From assembly GCF_008831285.2 (NCBI RefSeq), contig NC_045141.1, forward strand, positions 14,246,106 to 14,310,105: 64,000 nt of DNA, written 5' to 3'. Positions within the stretch are counted from its first letter, which is position 1. Each line of letters opens with the position of its first letter. This DNA comes from Nymphaea colorata (lineage: Eukaryota; Streptophyta; Magnoliopsida; Nymphaeales; Nymphaeaceae). The notes under the pieces were generated by a model. It ran no database searches. It was not told the origin of the DNA and saw only the letters and a program-made list of their open reading frames with translations. Of this stretch, positions 36,440 to 46,800 are shown piece by piece. The position numbers and the translations under genes are program-made.

Positions 36440-37685
36440 ACCATTGAGTGGGTACCCATGAACTGAGCTCTTTTTTTTTTTAGGTACATATCACATAATG
36501 GGTACCCATTTGATATATTTTCTCGACCATCATGCTTTATAGTAGTTGCTTATAGAATCCTCGTTTCTTTGTGAATTTTGTTTCTTCCAGATGTTTTTTA
36601 TCGGTGAGTTGCTTTGATTCGATATTGATCACCTTTTCTCGCTCACTGATTGTAATTTTTCTCTCGATTGTTATCATGAATAGATAAACTTTGTGTTGGA
36701 TGTTAGTGTCTTCATCCGTAAGCATTTACCTGTCAAAACTCTATGAGAGATTTTCCCCATGGTGGAGCCTAAATGCTGAAGCATACCTGAATCCATGCGC
36801 GGAATAGTCCACTACTTGGGGATGTGAATGCGTCCGACTCGGTTCAAATGTATTGTTCACTGAATCTGGACAATCAGATCTCTTCCAGACTAGTTTCTCC
36901 ATTCAGATTTGGTTTTACAACTGGATCCATGTTTGACAGACATAAGATCTGACATTTACATGTAGTTGGGTTGCACACTTGTTGAAGTTTTAGCACAGAC
37001 TGGAATTCAGTAACAAAATTGCATAGAGAATTTAAATCTGATTATTTACTGGAGATGACCAAATGAATCCTGATTGGGGACACATAGCCAGCCTTCTTCT
37101 TCTGCTGCTACTGCCATTATCACCACTACTATTAATCCACATCGTGTCATTTTGCTATTGAGATTGATAGTACAAGAAGATGGTTCAGAATCAGCTCCTT
37201 ACTCTGACATAAAAAAAAGTGCCTTTAAAATGAAATCCAAGTCCACAGATGAAAAGAAGAAACTATGAGAAGTTGCCACTTTCAGATACAAAGAGAAGTT
37301 CCTAACTGTTGTAGAGTAGAGTATTCATAACTGTTTATAGAGTTCATAAGAAGTGCACAGAAACTCATCACCACCAAGCACCTCAACATCGAAGGAATCC
37401 ATTGCAGTCTTAATTACCAGCACATGACAGATTGCTTTATGCAAATTACTATTGAATCCCTTCGCTAGGACTAGGACGAATGGAAATGGGCATATTGAAT
37501 GAAGAATCGAGTACTGCTGTTCAAACCCTTCCTAAATAATTACCCCTTTAGTGGACTTCTGTTATCTCCGACCTAGTTGAGAGCCAAGTCTCCACCTTTC
37601 TTTAAGCTACCAAGCCTGCTTTTGATGTCTCACGTCTCCTTAGACACCAGTTCTTTTTCTTTCTTTCTTTTTTTTTTTTTTGCAG
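36440..37685. other. Intergenic region, no supported gene
   Basis: Only short open frames are present. A small frame at 37074-37268, with Ser/Thr/Ile-rich then Lys-rich sequence, has no recognisable domain. A long pyrimidine tract at about 37650-37683 leads into the exon-like segment described separately. Confidence 0.4.
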
Positions 37686-37792
37686 CACAGAAGAAGATTG
37701 ACACCAAGAGAACCTTTGTCTATCAGCCTCTGCCTGTCTACCAGCCTCTATCCTGCCCATTGCGTCAGCCCCCTCAGGTATTTTTCAGCTGC
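37686..37792 (+). other. Exon-like segment of unknown gene (Gln/Pro-rich)
   Basis: A 30-base T-rich tract ends in TTTGCAG (acceptor, to 37685). An open stretch follows that reads AQKKIDTKRTFVYQPLPVY and onward to LRQPPQ, and then CCCTCAG|GTATTTTT, a good donor at 37793. The 3' half and its donor are repeated after the copia element (43393-43433). I recognise no protein family. It may be a leftover exon, a gene fragment carried by a transposon, or chance. Confidence 0.3.
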
Positions 37793-37837
37793 TCTTATCT
37801 GGTTTTAGATGCTGTAATACTTATTTAATGTGCAGCC
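37746..37837. repeat. Left copy of a ~92-bp direct repeat flanking the copia element
   Basis: This ~92 bp ending in CAGCC is repeated with about 90% identity directly after the 3' LTR (43393-43487). Shared words include CCCTCAGGTATTTTT and TCTGGTTTTAGATGCTG. Because the copia target duplication is only 5 bp, this longer duplication must predate or accompany the insertion. Confidence 0.85.
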
Positions 37838-38324
37838 TGTTAGAATTTATAATGCAAGTATACATACATGTTTTGATATCTACTATCATATATCTTAAAC
37901 TCCTAGCAGTTTGATGTATGATTTGTATATATAAATATGTGTGTATACATAAGACTTCTTGTATTTATTTTTCTTTATTTTTTCTTTATTTTTCGTGCAT
38001 TTTTCTGAATTTTTTTCCTTTTTTTATTTTACAAAGGAAATAGCTGTTGGGAGTTCCCAACGGCTAGATTTCTAGTCGTTGGGAGCTCCAACAGCCATTT
38101 CCTCTCCCTCCTTTCTTCTTTATTTCTTGTATAAATAGGGCACTTGGGACCCTTATTATTATATGGCTTTTTAACCTCTTTTTGTATACTTTTGTCAAGA
38201 TTAATACATTCTTCTTCTCCTCAAGGTTGCGGTTCTTTGTGTGTGCTATTTATTGAAGTTATTGGAAGCTTCAAGGGTGTTTCTCTTGAAGCATTTGTCT
38301 TGACAAGTTTGGGCCTGATTTACA
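37838..38324 (+). repeat. 5' LTR of copia element (487 bp)
   Basis: Starts TGTTAGAATTTATAATG and ends GGGCCTGATTTACA. It contains a TATA box (TATAAATA, 38130-38137) preceded by a palindromic GTTGGG/CCCAAC cluster (38045-38095). The primer-binding site follows without a gap. Confidence 0.95.
38044..38095. promoter_or_regulatory. Palindromic MSA/MYB-like cluster upstream of the LTR TATA box
   Basis: Four GTTGG/CCAAC cores lie within ~50 bp as two short palindromes around a central inverted pair. CCCAACGGCTA (38056-38066) exactly fits the plant M-phase-specific activator consensus YCYAACGGYYA, bound by MYB3R factors. The opposing copy (38073-38083) has one mismatch in this LTR but is perfect in the 3' LTR (43121-43131 and 43138-43148). 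The TATA box is ~45 bp downstream. Confidence 0.55.
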
Positions 38325-38338
38325 TGGTATCAGAGCCA
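38325..38338 (+). other. Primer-binding site of copia element
   Basis: TGGTATCAGAGCCA is complementary to the 3' end of initiator methionine tRNA, the usual primer of plant copia elements, and directly abuts the 5' LTR. Confidence 0.95.
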
Positions 38339-38744
38339 CGTTTTAGCTCGTCGTCTTGCTGTCCTTCAAGGTTTGAAGTTTTCAGCACGTGTTCTTTCTT
38401 TGGAGTTGTGAAGCACTCCAAGTGTTTGATATATTGCTAGCTGTGATTTGACTCAAGGAGGTGCTGTTTTTTCTCCTTTTGCTGGCTCTTGAAAATTACT
38501 TCCTGAAGATTTAAAGTGATCTACGTGACGGGATTGAGCACATCTTATCAAGCTTCCGTGGCTGCCAAAGTTGTGACTGTTTTCCTAGTAATATCTTCCC
38601 TCGTGGCAGCAAGCTCTTCATATTTTTGGAGCTACCCTCTTGCTGTTTTGTGGTGGCTGATTTCGTGGATTTTTCACCAACGTTGAGAGCTGTTTTGACA
38701 CTATTTTTGTGGCTACATCAACTTCATTTTACAAGGTACACATT

Positions 38745-39845
38745 ATGGATGATAGAACTTCTACTCCTCTCCCTAAACTTATTTCATCAAATTATGTTTC
38801 TTGGGCAAAAACTATGGAACATTTCATTAGAAGTAAAAGTTTATAGAGACTTGTTGATAGTTCTAAAAGTGAACCACAATTAGTCCTAACTAAAACCATA
38901 GATGGAAAAACCCAAGAACTAGATGGAGTAGAAAAAGATAAGGTCATGAATGAATATGAAAGAAAATGGGAAGAGTGGAAAATAGAACATCACAAGATTA
39001 TCACATAGATTGTTGCTTGTGTCGATACTACTACTATGGGCCAAATAGCAAAGCATAATTTTGCTCATGAAGCTTGGGAATTCCTCAAGAAAACCCACAC
39101 TATGAAAGATATAGCTTACATGTGTAATCTTCAAATGAAGATTGCAAGTCTCCAACAAAGAGATAAGTCTCTTAAGGAGTATGTTGGAGAAATGGAACAA
39201 TTATGGGATGAACTTGCCCTATTTGAACCCGAATGGTATGATCCAAGAGACATTGGAGTAAGGGAAAAACAAATCCAAAGAGAAAAATTTTATAAATTCA
39301 TTCTTGGTCTTAGACCGGAATATGATGGAGTCAAAACTTCCTTGCTCCATAGGTATAAAGTGTCATCTATGAATGAAGCTATAGCGGAGCTTCAAATGGA
39401 CGAAAATAGACTCAATTTTTCTAAAGAAAAGAGTGAAAGTGTTCTTGCTACCTCAAGACCCGGCGCTCATATGAGAACTTATAGGCCTCCTCACTTTAAT
39501 CGAAATTATGAGGATAAAGGCAACAAGAAGATTATATGTTTTCATTGTCAAGAAGAAGAACATACTAAACCTAAATGTCTTAAATTGAGAAAAATTGATA
39601 GAAAGACAAGTATAGTTGTGACAATGTATGAAGAAAGCAATCGATTTGACATAGACAATCTTGCAAGTACTCTCCAACCAAAGCTTATTGATGTTATTCA
39701 ACCACTTTTCAAAGGAGGAGGGGCTTCTCCAACTTCCGGAGCAACGGTGGCATCTACATCATCAAGTAAGTACTTTTGGATACTTGATTCCAGAGCTTCA
39801 TTTCATATGACCCCTTGTAGTTCACATACATACCGAATGCACTAA
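38745..39845 (+). pseudogene. copia gag and protease start (broken)
   Basis: The ATG at 38745 opens a gag frame with the typical plant copia N terminus (LPKLISSNYVSWAKTMEHF). In-frame TAG codons interrupt it at 38844 and 39006. The rest of gag is open from 39036. A zinc knuckle near 39537-39580 reads C-x2-C-x4-H-x4-C, but a Glu replaces the usual Gly before His. Protease begins WILDSRASFHMTP; the catalytic D-S-G motif reads D-S-R (codon 39792-39794). The frame is lost at 39845. Confidence 0.9.
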
Positions 39846-39849
39846 GGAA

Positions 39850-40937
39850 GAATCGTGCCTTTTTGTTAAAACCGCCGATGGAACTCCTCTTGAAATCAAA
39901 TATGTTGGGAATATTGATCAAAATTTTAATTCAAAAATTTTCAAAATATCAAAAGTTAGATTTATTCCCAAACTTAACTTAAATCTCTTGTCGGTTTCTC
40001 AAATAACCAATCATGGATATGATATTAACTTCTCACAAAATAAATTTTTGATACAGGACCATCTTTCCAAGAGGACGATTGGGGAAGGTTCTAAGAAAAA
40101 TGATCTCTACCATGTGGATTATTTGGATCTTTTCAAACCCACTTGCAATGTAGTCAAGAAAAGTGACATTCAAATTTGACATCAAAGACTTGGACATTCA
40201 AGTGTAGGAAAAATGTCTTGTATCCCTTTTTTAGAAGATAAATGTAAAGAAATGATCTATTGTGATGATTGTATTAAAGCCAAAATTAAGGCTTTACCTT
40301 TTGGAAATAGAAATTTTGTTGCAAAAGCACCCTTTGAATTAGTGCATTCGGATGTATGGGGACCCGCTCCTATTATGTCTAAAGGTGGTTTGCTTTATTA
40401 TGTATTTTTGTGGATGATTACTTTCGATATGCTTGGGTTTACTTTCTTAAACGCAAATCGGACGTATTTATGAATTTCAAAAACTTTTACAACATGATCA
40501 AAACACAATTTGTTGCAAACCTTAAAATTTTTAGAAGTGATTTCGGGGGAGAATTCATTTCTAATGAATTTGAAGAATTCCTAAAGGAAAATGGAATTAT
40601 ACACCAAAAATCTTGTCCCAAAAGCCCCCAACAAAATGGAGTCGCCGAAAGAAAACATAGACATATTCTTGAAACAACAAGAGCTCTTCTCATATCAAAA
40701 AATGTTCCAAAAATTTTTTGGGCTGAAGCAATTCTAACATCAATCTATTTGATTAATAGAATGCCCTCTAAAGTTTTAGAAAACATTTTCCCATTTCAAA
40801 AACTTTTTAATTTGGAGCCAACTTATAAAAGATTTAAAGTCTTTGGTTGCAAATGTTACATTCTAAATGACAAAAATGACAAACTTTCATCTAAGGCTAT
40901 TCAATGTGCCTTTATTGGCTATTCCGAAACTAAAAAA
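39850..40937 (+). pseudogene. copia integrase region (broken)
   Basis: Pre-integrase HQRLGHSS follows an in-frame TGA at 40177. The DDE core is visible as VHSDVWGP, then FRSDFGGEFISNEF and SPQQNGVAERKHRHI. A frameshift near 40410-40420 separates the first Asp from the rest. The C-terminal part continues to FGCKCYILND and CAFIGYSETKK, then a stop. Confidence 0.9.
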
Positions 40938-41374
40938 TGATATAGATGCTATGATATTGAAAAAGATAAGGTGTATGTTTCAAGAAATGTGATATTTTTA
41001 GAAGAAGAAAATGACTTTAATGAAAATAAATCCAAGCATGAAGATGATTATTCTTTCTTATGGATAAAAGATGATGAAGATAATGATGATGATGATGATG
41101 TTTTGCATTCTATAATGCTTTAAATGAGGTTGATAGCACTTCTTTTGCTAGGCCACCAAGAGAAGTTATAGTCTATAGGAGAAGGTCTCAACAAAACACC
41201 CAAGATCCTCAACATACTTTTAGGAGATCTCAAAGAGATATTCATCCACCTCAAAAATTTGTCTCATATGAGTCTTTTTCCCCAAAACATAGTGCATGCT
41301 TATTAGCTATTCACTCCTTTGATGAACCTTCATCCTATCTCGAAGTCAAAACGAACCCACATTAGACTGAAGCC

Positions 41375-42247
41375 ATGAACTATGAACTTAAAGCCCTTGA
41401 AGACAATAAAACTTGGGACATTGTTTTTCTTCTCATCGAAAAAAAGACAATAGGGTGTAGGTGGGTATATAAAGTCAAGACTAAAAGTGATGGGTCACTT
41501 GAAAGGTATAAAGCTAGACTTGTTGCTAAAGGATATGCTCAAGAATATGGCATAGACTACGAGGAAATCTTTGCTCCTGTTGCTATAATGACATCCGTCA
41601 GAACCCTAATGGCCGTTGCCGCCATCAAGCAATGGACCATATATCAATTGGATGTCAAAAATGCTTTTTTGAATGGTTACTTAAATGAGGAGGTTTACAT
41701 GGACTCACCCCCTAGACTTGATTTACCTAAAGGCAAAGTTTTTTTATCTTAGAAAGACACTGTATGGTTTGAAACAAGCTCCAAAAGCTTGGTTTGATTT
41801 GTTTAGCAATGTTATGTTTAAACAAGGTTTTAAATCATGTTTTTCTGACATTGCTATGTTTGTTAAAAATACTGCTATAGGTACAATTGCGTTGCTTTTA
41901 TATGTAGATGATATGATTATTACATGTAACGATGCCAACGGAATTATGCAGGTAAAGGCTTTCCTTAAGAATGAATTTGAAATGATTGATTTGGGTAAAC
42001 TAACATATTTCCTTGGTATTGAAGTTGCTTATAGTAGGAGATGATACTTCCTCTCACAAATGAAGTTTGCCAATAACATTATAAGCAGATCAGGAATCAC
42101 TGATGACAAGATAGTGGACACTCCTGAAGCTTTAAGAGTAAAGATGAAGATTGATGATGGAGAAATTTTAGAATCACTGATGACAAGATAGTGGACACTC
42201 CTGAAGCTTTAGGAGTAAAGATGAAGATTGATGATGGAGAAATTTTA
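41375..42247 (+). pseudogene. copia reverse transcriptase (broken)
   Basis: Conserved RT blocks are present: [54 protein letters not shown] and the catalytic YVDD (41901-41912). A frameshift near 41740 splits the domain between LPKGK and LYGLKQ. A 77-bp direct tandem duplication (42094-42170 and 42171-42247) lies just after RT and also shifts the frame. Confidence 0.93.
42094..42247. repeat. 77-bp tandem duplication inside the copia polyprotein
   Basis: Two adjacent 77-bp copies beginning GAATCACTGATGACAAG differ at about one base. Because 77 is not a multiple of 3, the duplication disrupts the frame. Confidence 0.95.
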
Positions 42248-42444
42248 GAAAATCCCACCCCCTTTCGTCAATTGGTGGGCGCTCTCACATATTTATCCAT
42301 CACAAGGCCTAACATATCACATGTTGTACATGTCATAAGTCAGTTTCAACAAAGACCCACTTCTGTACACATAGGGGCTGTAGGATTGTTTGATATGTCA
42401 AACACACTATCACTAATGGACTTTTTCTATCCTCCTCATCAAAC

Positions 42445-42918
42445 TTGAATATGATTGCCTATAATGACGCTGATTGGGGTGGAGATCCTAATAATAGGCA
42501 TTCCACCACTGGTTTTTGTGTTTTTCCAGGTGACTCTCTCATTTATTGGAGATACAAAAAACAACATAAAGTCTTTCTATCTTCAATCGAAGCTGAGTAT
42601 CGTTTCATGGCTACCACCATGATGGAGATTGTATGGTTGAAAAGCTTATTGAAGGACATTGGAATTGACCTCAATGAAGCCACCAAGCTCTGCTGCGACA
42701 ATAAAATTGCCATCTACATTGCTAGCAATCATACTTTTCATAAAAGGACAAAACATATTGAAATGGATTGTCACTATGTAAAAGAGGAATATCTTAGCAG
42801 AACAATTGATCTATCTTTTGTCCCTTCTGACTATCAACTTGGAGATTTTTTCACCAAACCACTTGCTTCCGCAAGATTTCAGTTTCTTCTTGGCAAACTT
42901 TCGGTGATTACACCGTAA
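42445..42918 (+). pseudogene. copia RNase H domain
   Basis: Contains YNDADWGGDPNNRHSTTGFC, SSIEAEYRFMATTMMEIVWL, CDNKIAIYIASNHTFHKRTK and the C-terminal DFFTKPL, the canonical end of the copia polyprotein. The acidic residues of the active site (D in DADW, E in EAEY, D in CDN) are retained. It is open to its natural stop but disconnected from the upstream frame. Confidence 0.93.
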
Positions 42919-42922
42919 GTTT

Positions 42923-42934
42923 GAGAAGGGGGGG
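42923..42934 (+). other. Polypurine tract of copia element
   Basis: GAGAAGGGGGGG immediately precedes the 3' LTR, the usual plus-strand priming site. Confidence 0.9.
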
Positions 42935-43392
42935 TGTTAGAATTTATAATGTAAGTATACATACATGTTTTGATATCTACTATCATATATCTTAAACTCC
43001 TAACAGTTTGATGTATGATTTGTATTTATAAATATATGTGTGTATATTTATTTTTCTTTATTTTTCGTGCATTTTTCTGAATTTTTTTTTATTTTACAAA
43101 AGAAATAGCTGTTGGGAGTTCCCAACGGCTAGATTTCTAGCCGTTGGGAGCTCCAAGAGCTATTTCCTCTCCCTCCTTTCTTCTTTATTTTTTGTATAAA
43201 TAAGGGCACTTGAAACCCTTATTATTATATGACTTTTTAACCTCTTTTTGTATACTTTTGTTAAGATTAATACATTCTTCTTCTCCTCAAGATTGAGGTT
43301 CTTTGTGTGTGCTATTTATCCAAGTTATTGGAAGCTTCAAGAGTGTTTATTTGAAGCATTTGTCTTGAAGTTTGGGCCTGACCTGATTTACA
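42935..43392 (+). repeat. 3' LTR of copia element (458 bp)
   Basis: TG...CA ends matching the 5' LTR, but ~29 bp shorter owing to deletions in the T-rich middle and a few substitutions. The TATA box is at 43195-43202. Confidence 0.95.
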
Positions 43393-43869
43393 CAGCCTCC
43401 GTCCTGTCCATTGCGCCAACCCCCTCAGGTATTTTTAGCTGCTCGTATCTGGTTTTAGATGCTGTAATACTTATTTTAATGTGCGGTCATCACGTGGAAG
43501 ACAAAGGTTCCACGAAAATTTATGGTAGTGTAGGGACAACAATTCACCTTCCCACCCATGTAGCCCAGCATCTAAGATAGACGCAAAGCACTCAGATACT
43601 CCCTTTCACATTTTTCTCAGATAAAGTACAAGGGAACGAAATCGAATGTCATAACACATGAAAGCACGTAACTCTGCCATCTGTATGTCTGATATTTGTA
43701 CCTTGACCTATAGTCATGTTCTGAAAGAGCATCTGTTCTAGATACAAAAATATTGCGCTGATCAAGAGCATTCAACAAAAGCAAAAAATTGAACTTCCTG
43801 GCTGGTTCTTCTGAAGTTTCCCAAATTTGAAGCAACCGACTGCCACTAAAAACCGCCTCCAATAGAAAG
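43393..43869. other. Right flank of copia element and EMC7 3' region
   Basis: 43393-43487 is the right copy of the ~92-bp flanking direct repeat, including the CCCTCAG|GTATTTTT donor-like site. The rest, up to the EMC7 stop, is probably the EMC7 3' untranslated region (minus strand). Confidence 0.6.
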
Positions 43870-46800
43870 TCAGTTTCTTGGCAACAAGTTTGCGAGAGAA
43901 GGAACACCCTGGCTTCGCATTTGCTCCTGAGCTCTTTGCATTTCTTCAGGATCTGACAACAACGCAAACATCTATTAGAATAGATACCAGCGGTCAGATC
44001 ATAGAGAAAATGTGTTTTTGGGACATGTGAATTACCCAAGTTCTCCATTAGTTTGGGCAATAGGAACACAGCGACCAGCATAAAACCCACCATCAGTCCC
44101 ATTGGACTTTTCAAAAGAGATAAAATGGAGAAGGGTTCTCTTTTCTGCAAGACAAGATGGATGTGAAAAAATGATTTCTAGGTAAATTTTAATCATAATG
44201 CTAAGAACCTCTCTTCTTTGGGAACAAATTCACCTCATAATAATATTCCTCTCTTAAAGGTTCAAGCACCAGCTCGTTCAAACTCCTCCTGGTTTCTGTC
44301 AGAGCTGCTTGAACCTTACCAGGATTCCTAGCACTAATATCCACACGTACCTACGTAAAATACCTCTCATTAGCAATTTCCATACAGTTAAATAAATAAA
44401 ACTAGGAAGAAAGAACTACTAACCGGTGAGAAGAAATACCCTAGAGCTGCAACTTCGATCAGATGCGTTCCAGCAGGCACACCATGGCTTTTCTTCAAAT
44501 CAAGGAGCAACCAATTGAAGCAGAGGTAAATCATACAATCTTGACCCATTTTAAAGTTGCTAAAGAATCATATCTGTTTACATGGTCTGGACGCATCACA
44601 CTATTTTCATTGTCTAAGGTGGGCACTAATTTGCTTACACAGGGATAGATGTCAACTTGGCTATGGGCCAAGACGGTAGCAAAAAGAAAAATATGAAAAG
44701 GCAGATGAAGAGGGAGTTTCATACTCAGATGGTCATTGGCTCCCATTTTGAGCATTTGACAGGTCATATATGAGACGCAATGGGGATAAATCCCTGTGGT
44801 GCAAGACCGATGACATGTTTGAAGACTTTGAACACTTCTCATAATCAGAAGATAAGAATAAGACAATTGCTGTTCCCTAGGATAGATTAATCAACAGTCT
44901 ATGTTCACCATCGACTCTTAAAGAAATGACATCTAAATGTGCTGCTTTGCTGCAAACTGGTCACTTATAGTAATGAATAGAACTTGAATCACAAGTTTGC
45001 CCAAGATCAAAGAAGAAATGCGAGACTGCAGAAAATATCTCATGTAATCAATGACACATCCGGTCAGTGAATGATATACCATGTGATACAGACACGTATA
45101 TCACACAAGACCTATTAGGTATACTGTCGCAAAACCATATCACATGAATTATGAGAAGACATTGTCGAACGGAGCAAAGAAAAGGATACAAAGAGAAGAA
45201 ACCATCTGGTCTGACAAAAGTAACTTTCTCGCCACCATTAAGGATCACTTTGACATTTGAGATTTTTCCTAGAAGGTTAATGCTTTGTGCCCCTGCAACC
45301 ACAAACAACTTCACAGTCAGTCCTTGGTCCGTCCTTAGTTTTTGTGTCCTTTAAGATGAAAACTTAGATTGCATATAAAGCAGGAGGAGGAGGCGGAGGA
45401 GGAGGAGGAAAAGACATGGTCACTTTAAATACTGTTTCCAGAATCCTCTCCATGGTCAGCAAAACAGCTCTATAGTAATATCAAAATACCGTTTTAGTAT
45501 TCAGAGCAAAATATTGCTTTGTCAACCAAACAAGACACTCCTGTTCTCTAAAATAAATCAAAGCTGACATCTGATATGTGATTCTCATCTTCATGTATAA
45601 AGCATGTTAAAAGGTTAGTTATAGTTCAAGTTTATTTAGCTCAGAGAGAGCAGGAAGGAGTGCTCCATTTTATAGTTGAATTTGTGGTTAAGACATCAGC
45701 AAATCATAATCAAGATTCAATTACACAAAAACTTGATGTTCAGTAGCTAAATATAAGATTCCCATAGTGGAACTAAATATTATGTTTAATGAAATAATAC
45801 TTCATGGTGGAGTTCTAACTTCTAAGATAGACATCCTCACTTTGGCCTTTGAGATTGCTGACAATTCAATGGAAAGCTGCAAGATGGTATAAGTTTGAAG
45901 CTAATGCATAGGACCATAAATTTTAATACAATCTATGGGAGAGATAATTCCCTAATATTATTTTACTGTTATTTCTTCTTTTTCCCATTTTTTTCTTCTC
46001 CTTTTTTCTTCTCATCTCCTTCCTATTCTTCCTCCCCCTCTTTTTCTCTTATTTACCGTTTTGGCCCACATAGGCACCATCTGGTCATTTTGAAGGTCCA
46101 CCACTTAGCCTATCTAGCACTTCCGACTACCAAGTTTGTAAAATCATAAACTATAGGACTGAGAATAGTAAAGCAGGAAAACATAAAGAAGTTAAATCTT
46201 CAACAGGGAATTCCATTGTACAAGTCAAACACCAGATTTGGTTAAGCATGGGCCCAAAGGCATTACAATGGCATTTTGAATGTCTAAAATGCTTAGTTCA
46301 AGATTCACAAACCATCTTCTGAAAAGCTACCTCTCACCACCAAAAGAAAAAAAAAAGTTGATATAAAAAGAAGGGTTCCTTGAGAAGATTTTGCCTCTTT
46401 GAGAATTTTATGTCCCAAAACGTGGTTGACTTAGGGTGGTGTTGGATGGACATGGCTGTCACATTTTTCTTTTTTCCAAGTTCCTTTCAGAAAATGTTTT
46501 CTTTTAGAAACTAAAAAAATTTCATGTGCTAAGAAATTAAACCATGTAAAGAAGAACAAGGATAGGTGAGAGCAACTAACAGGAGGTTCTTTTTCCTCTT
46601 TAACAGCAGGCCTTTATGATGTTACGCCAAGAAACTATTTATTGAAATAAATGGAAGGCTTTCTAGCCTATTCTAATAACTGGAATGCATGTAGAAAAAT
46701 CCAAAGAAGAGAACAGTAGCACACTAAGAGGAATATTAAACAAAGTTAACAATGCCATGCCCATGACCATCAAACCATATAGGAATTGACCATGATTCTC

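Larger units (their letters stand above)
37838..43392 (+). mobile_element. Ty1/copia LTR retrotransposon, complete but defective
   Basis: It has all structural landmarks. The 5' LTR is 37838-38324 (TG...CA) and the 3' LTR is 42935-43392. A primer-binding site complementary to initiator tRNA-Met starts at 38325 and a polypurine tract is at 42923-42934. The target duplication is CAGCC (37833-37837 and 43393-43397). Coding order is gag, protease, integrase, reverse transcriptase, RNase H, which defines the copia superfamily. The coding region is broken by in-frame stops, frameshifts and a 77-bp internal duplication. The LTRs differ by substitutions and a ~30-bp length change, so it is not a very recent insertion. 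It lies 0.5 kb beyond the EMC7 stop codon. Confidence 0.96.

Noticed and set aside
37074-37268. Small 64-codon gene upstream of the copia element
   Set aside because: Biased Ser/Thr/Ile then Lys-rich composition, no domain, and no convincing promoter or splice context.
43617-44150. A 177-codon single-exon reading of the EMC7 3' end
   Set aside because: The frame reads through an intron (43953-44035). Splicing restores the conserved DPEE...LANLLPRN tail in another frame.
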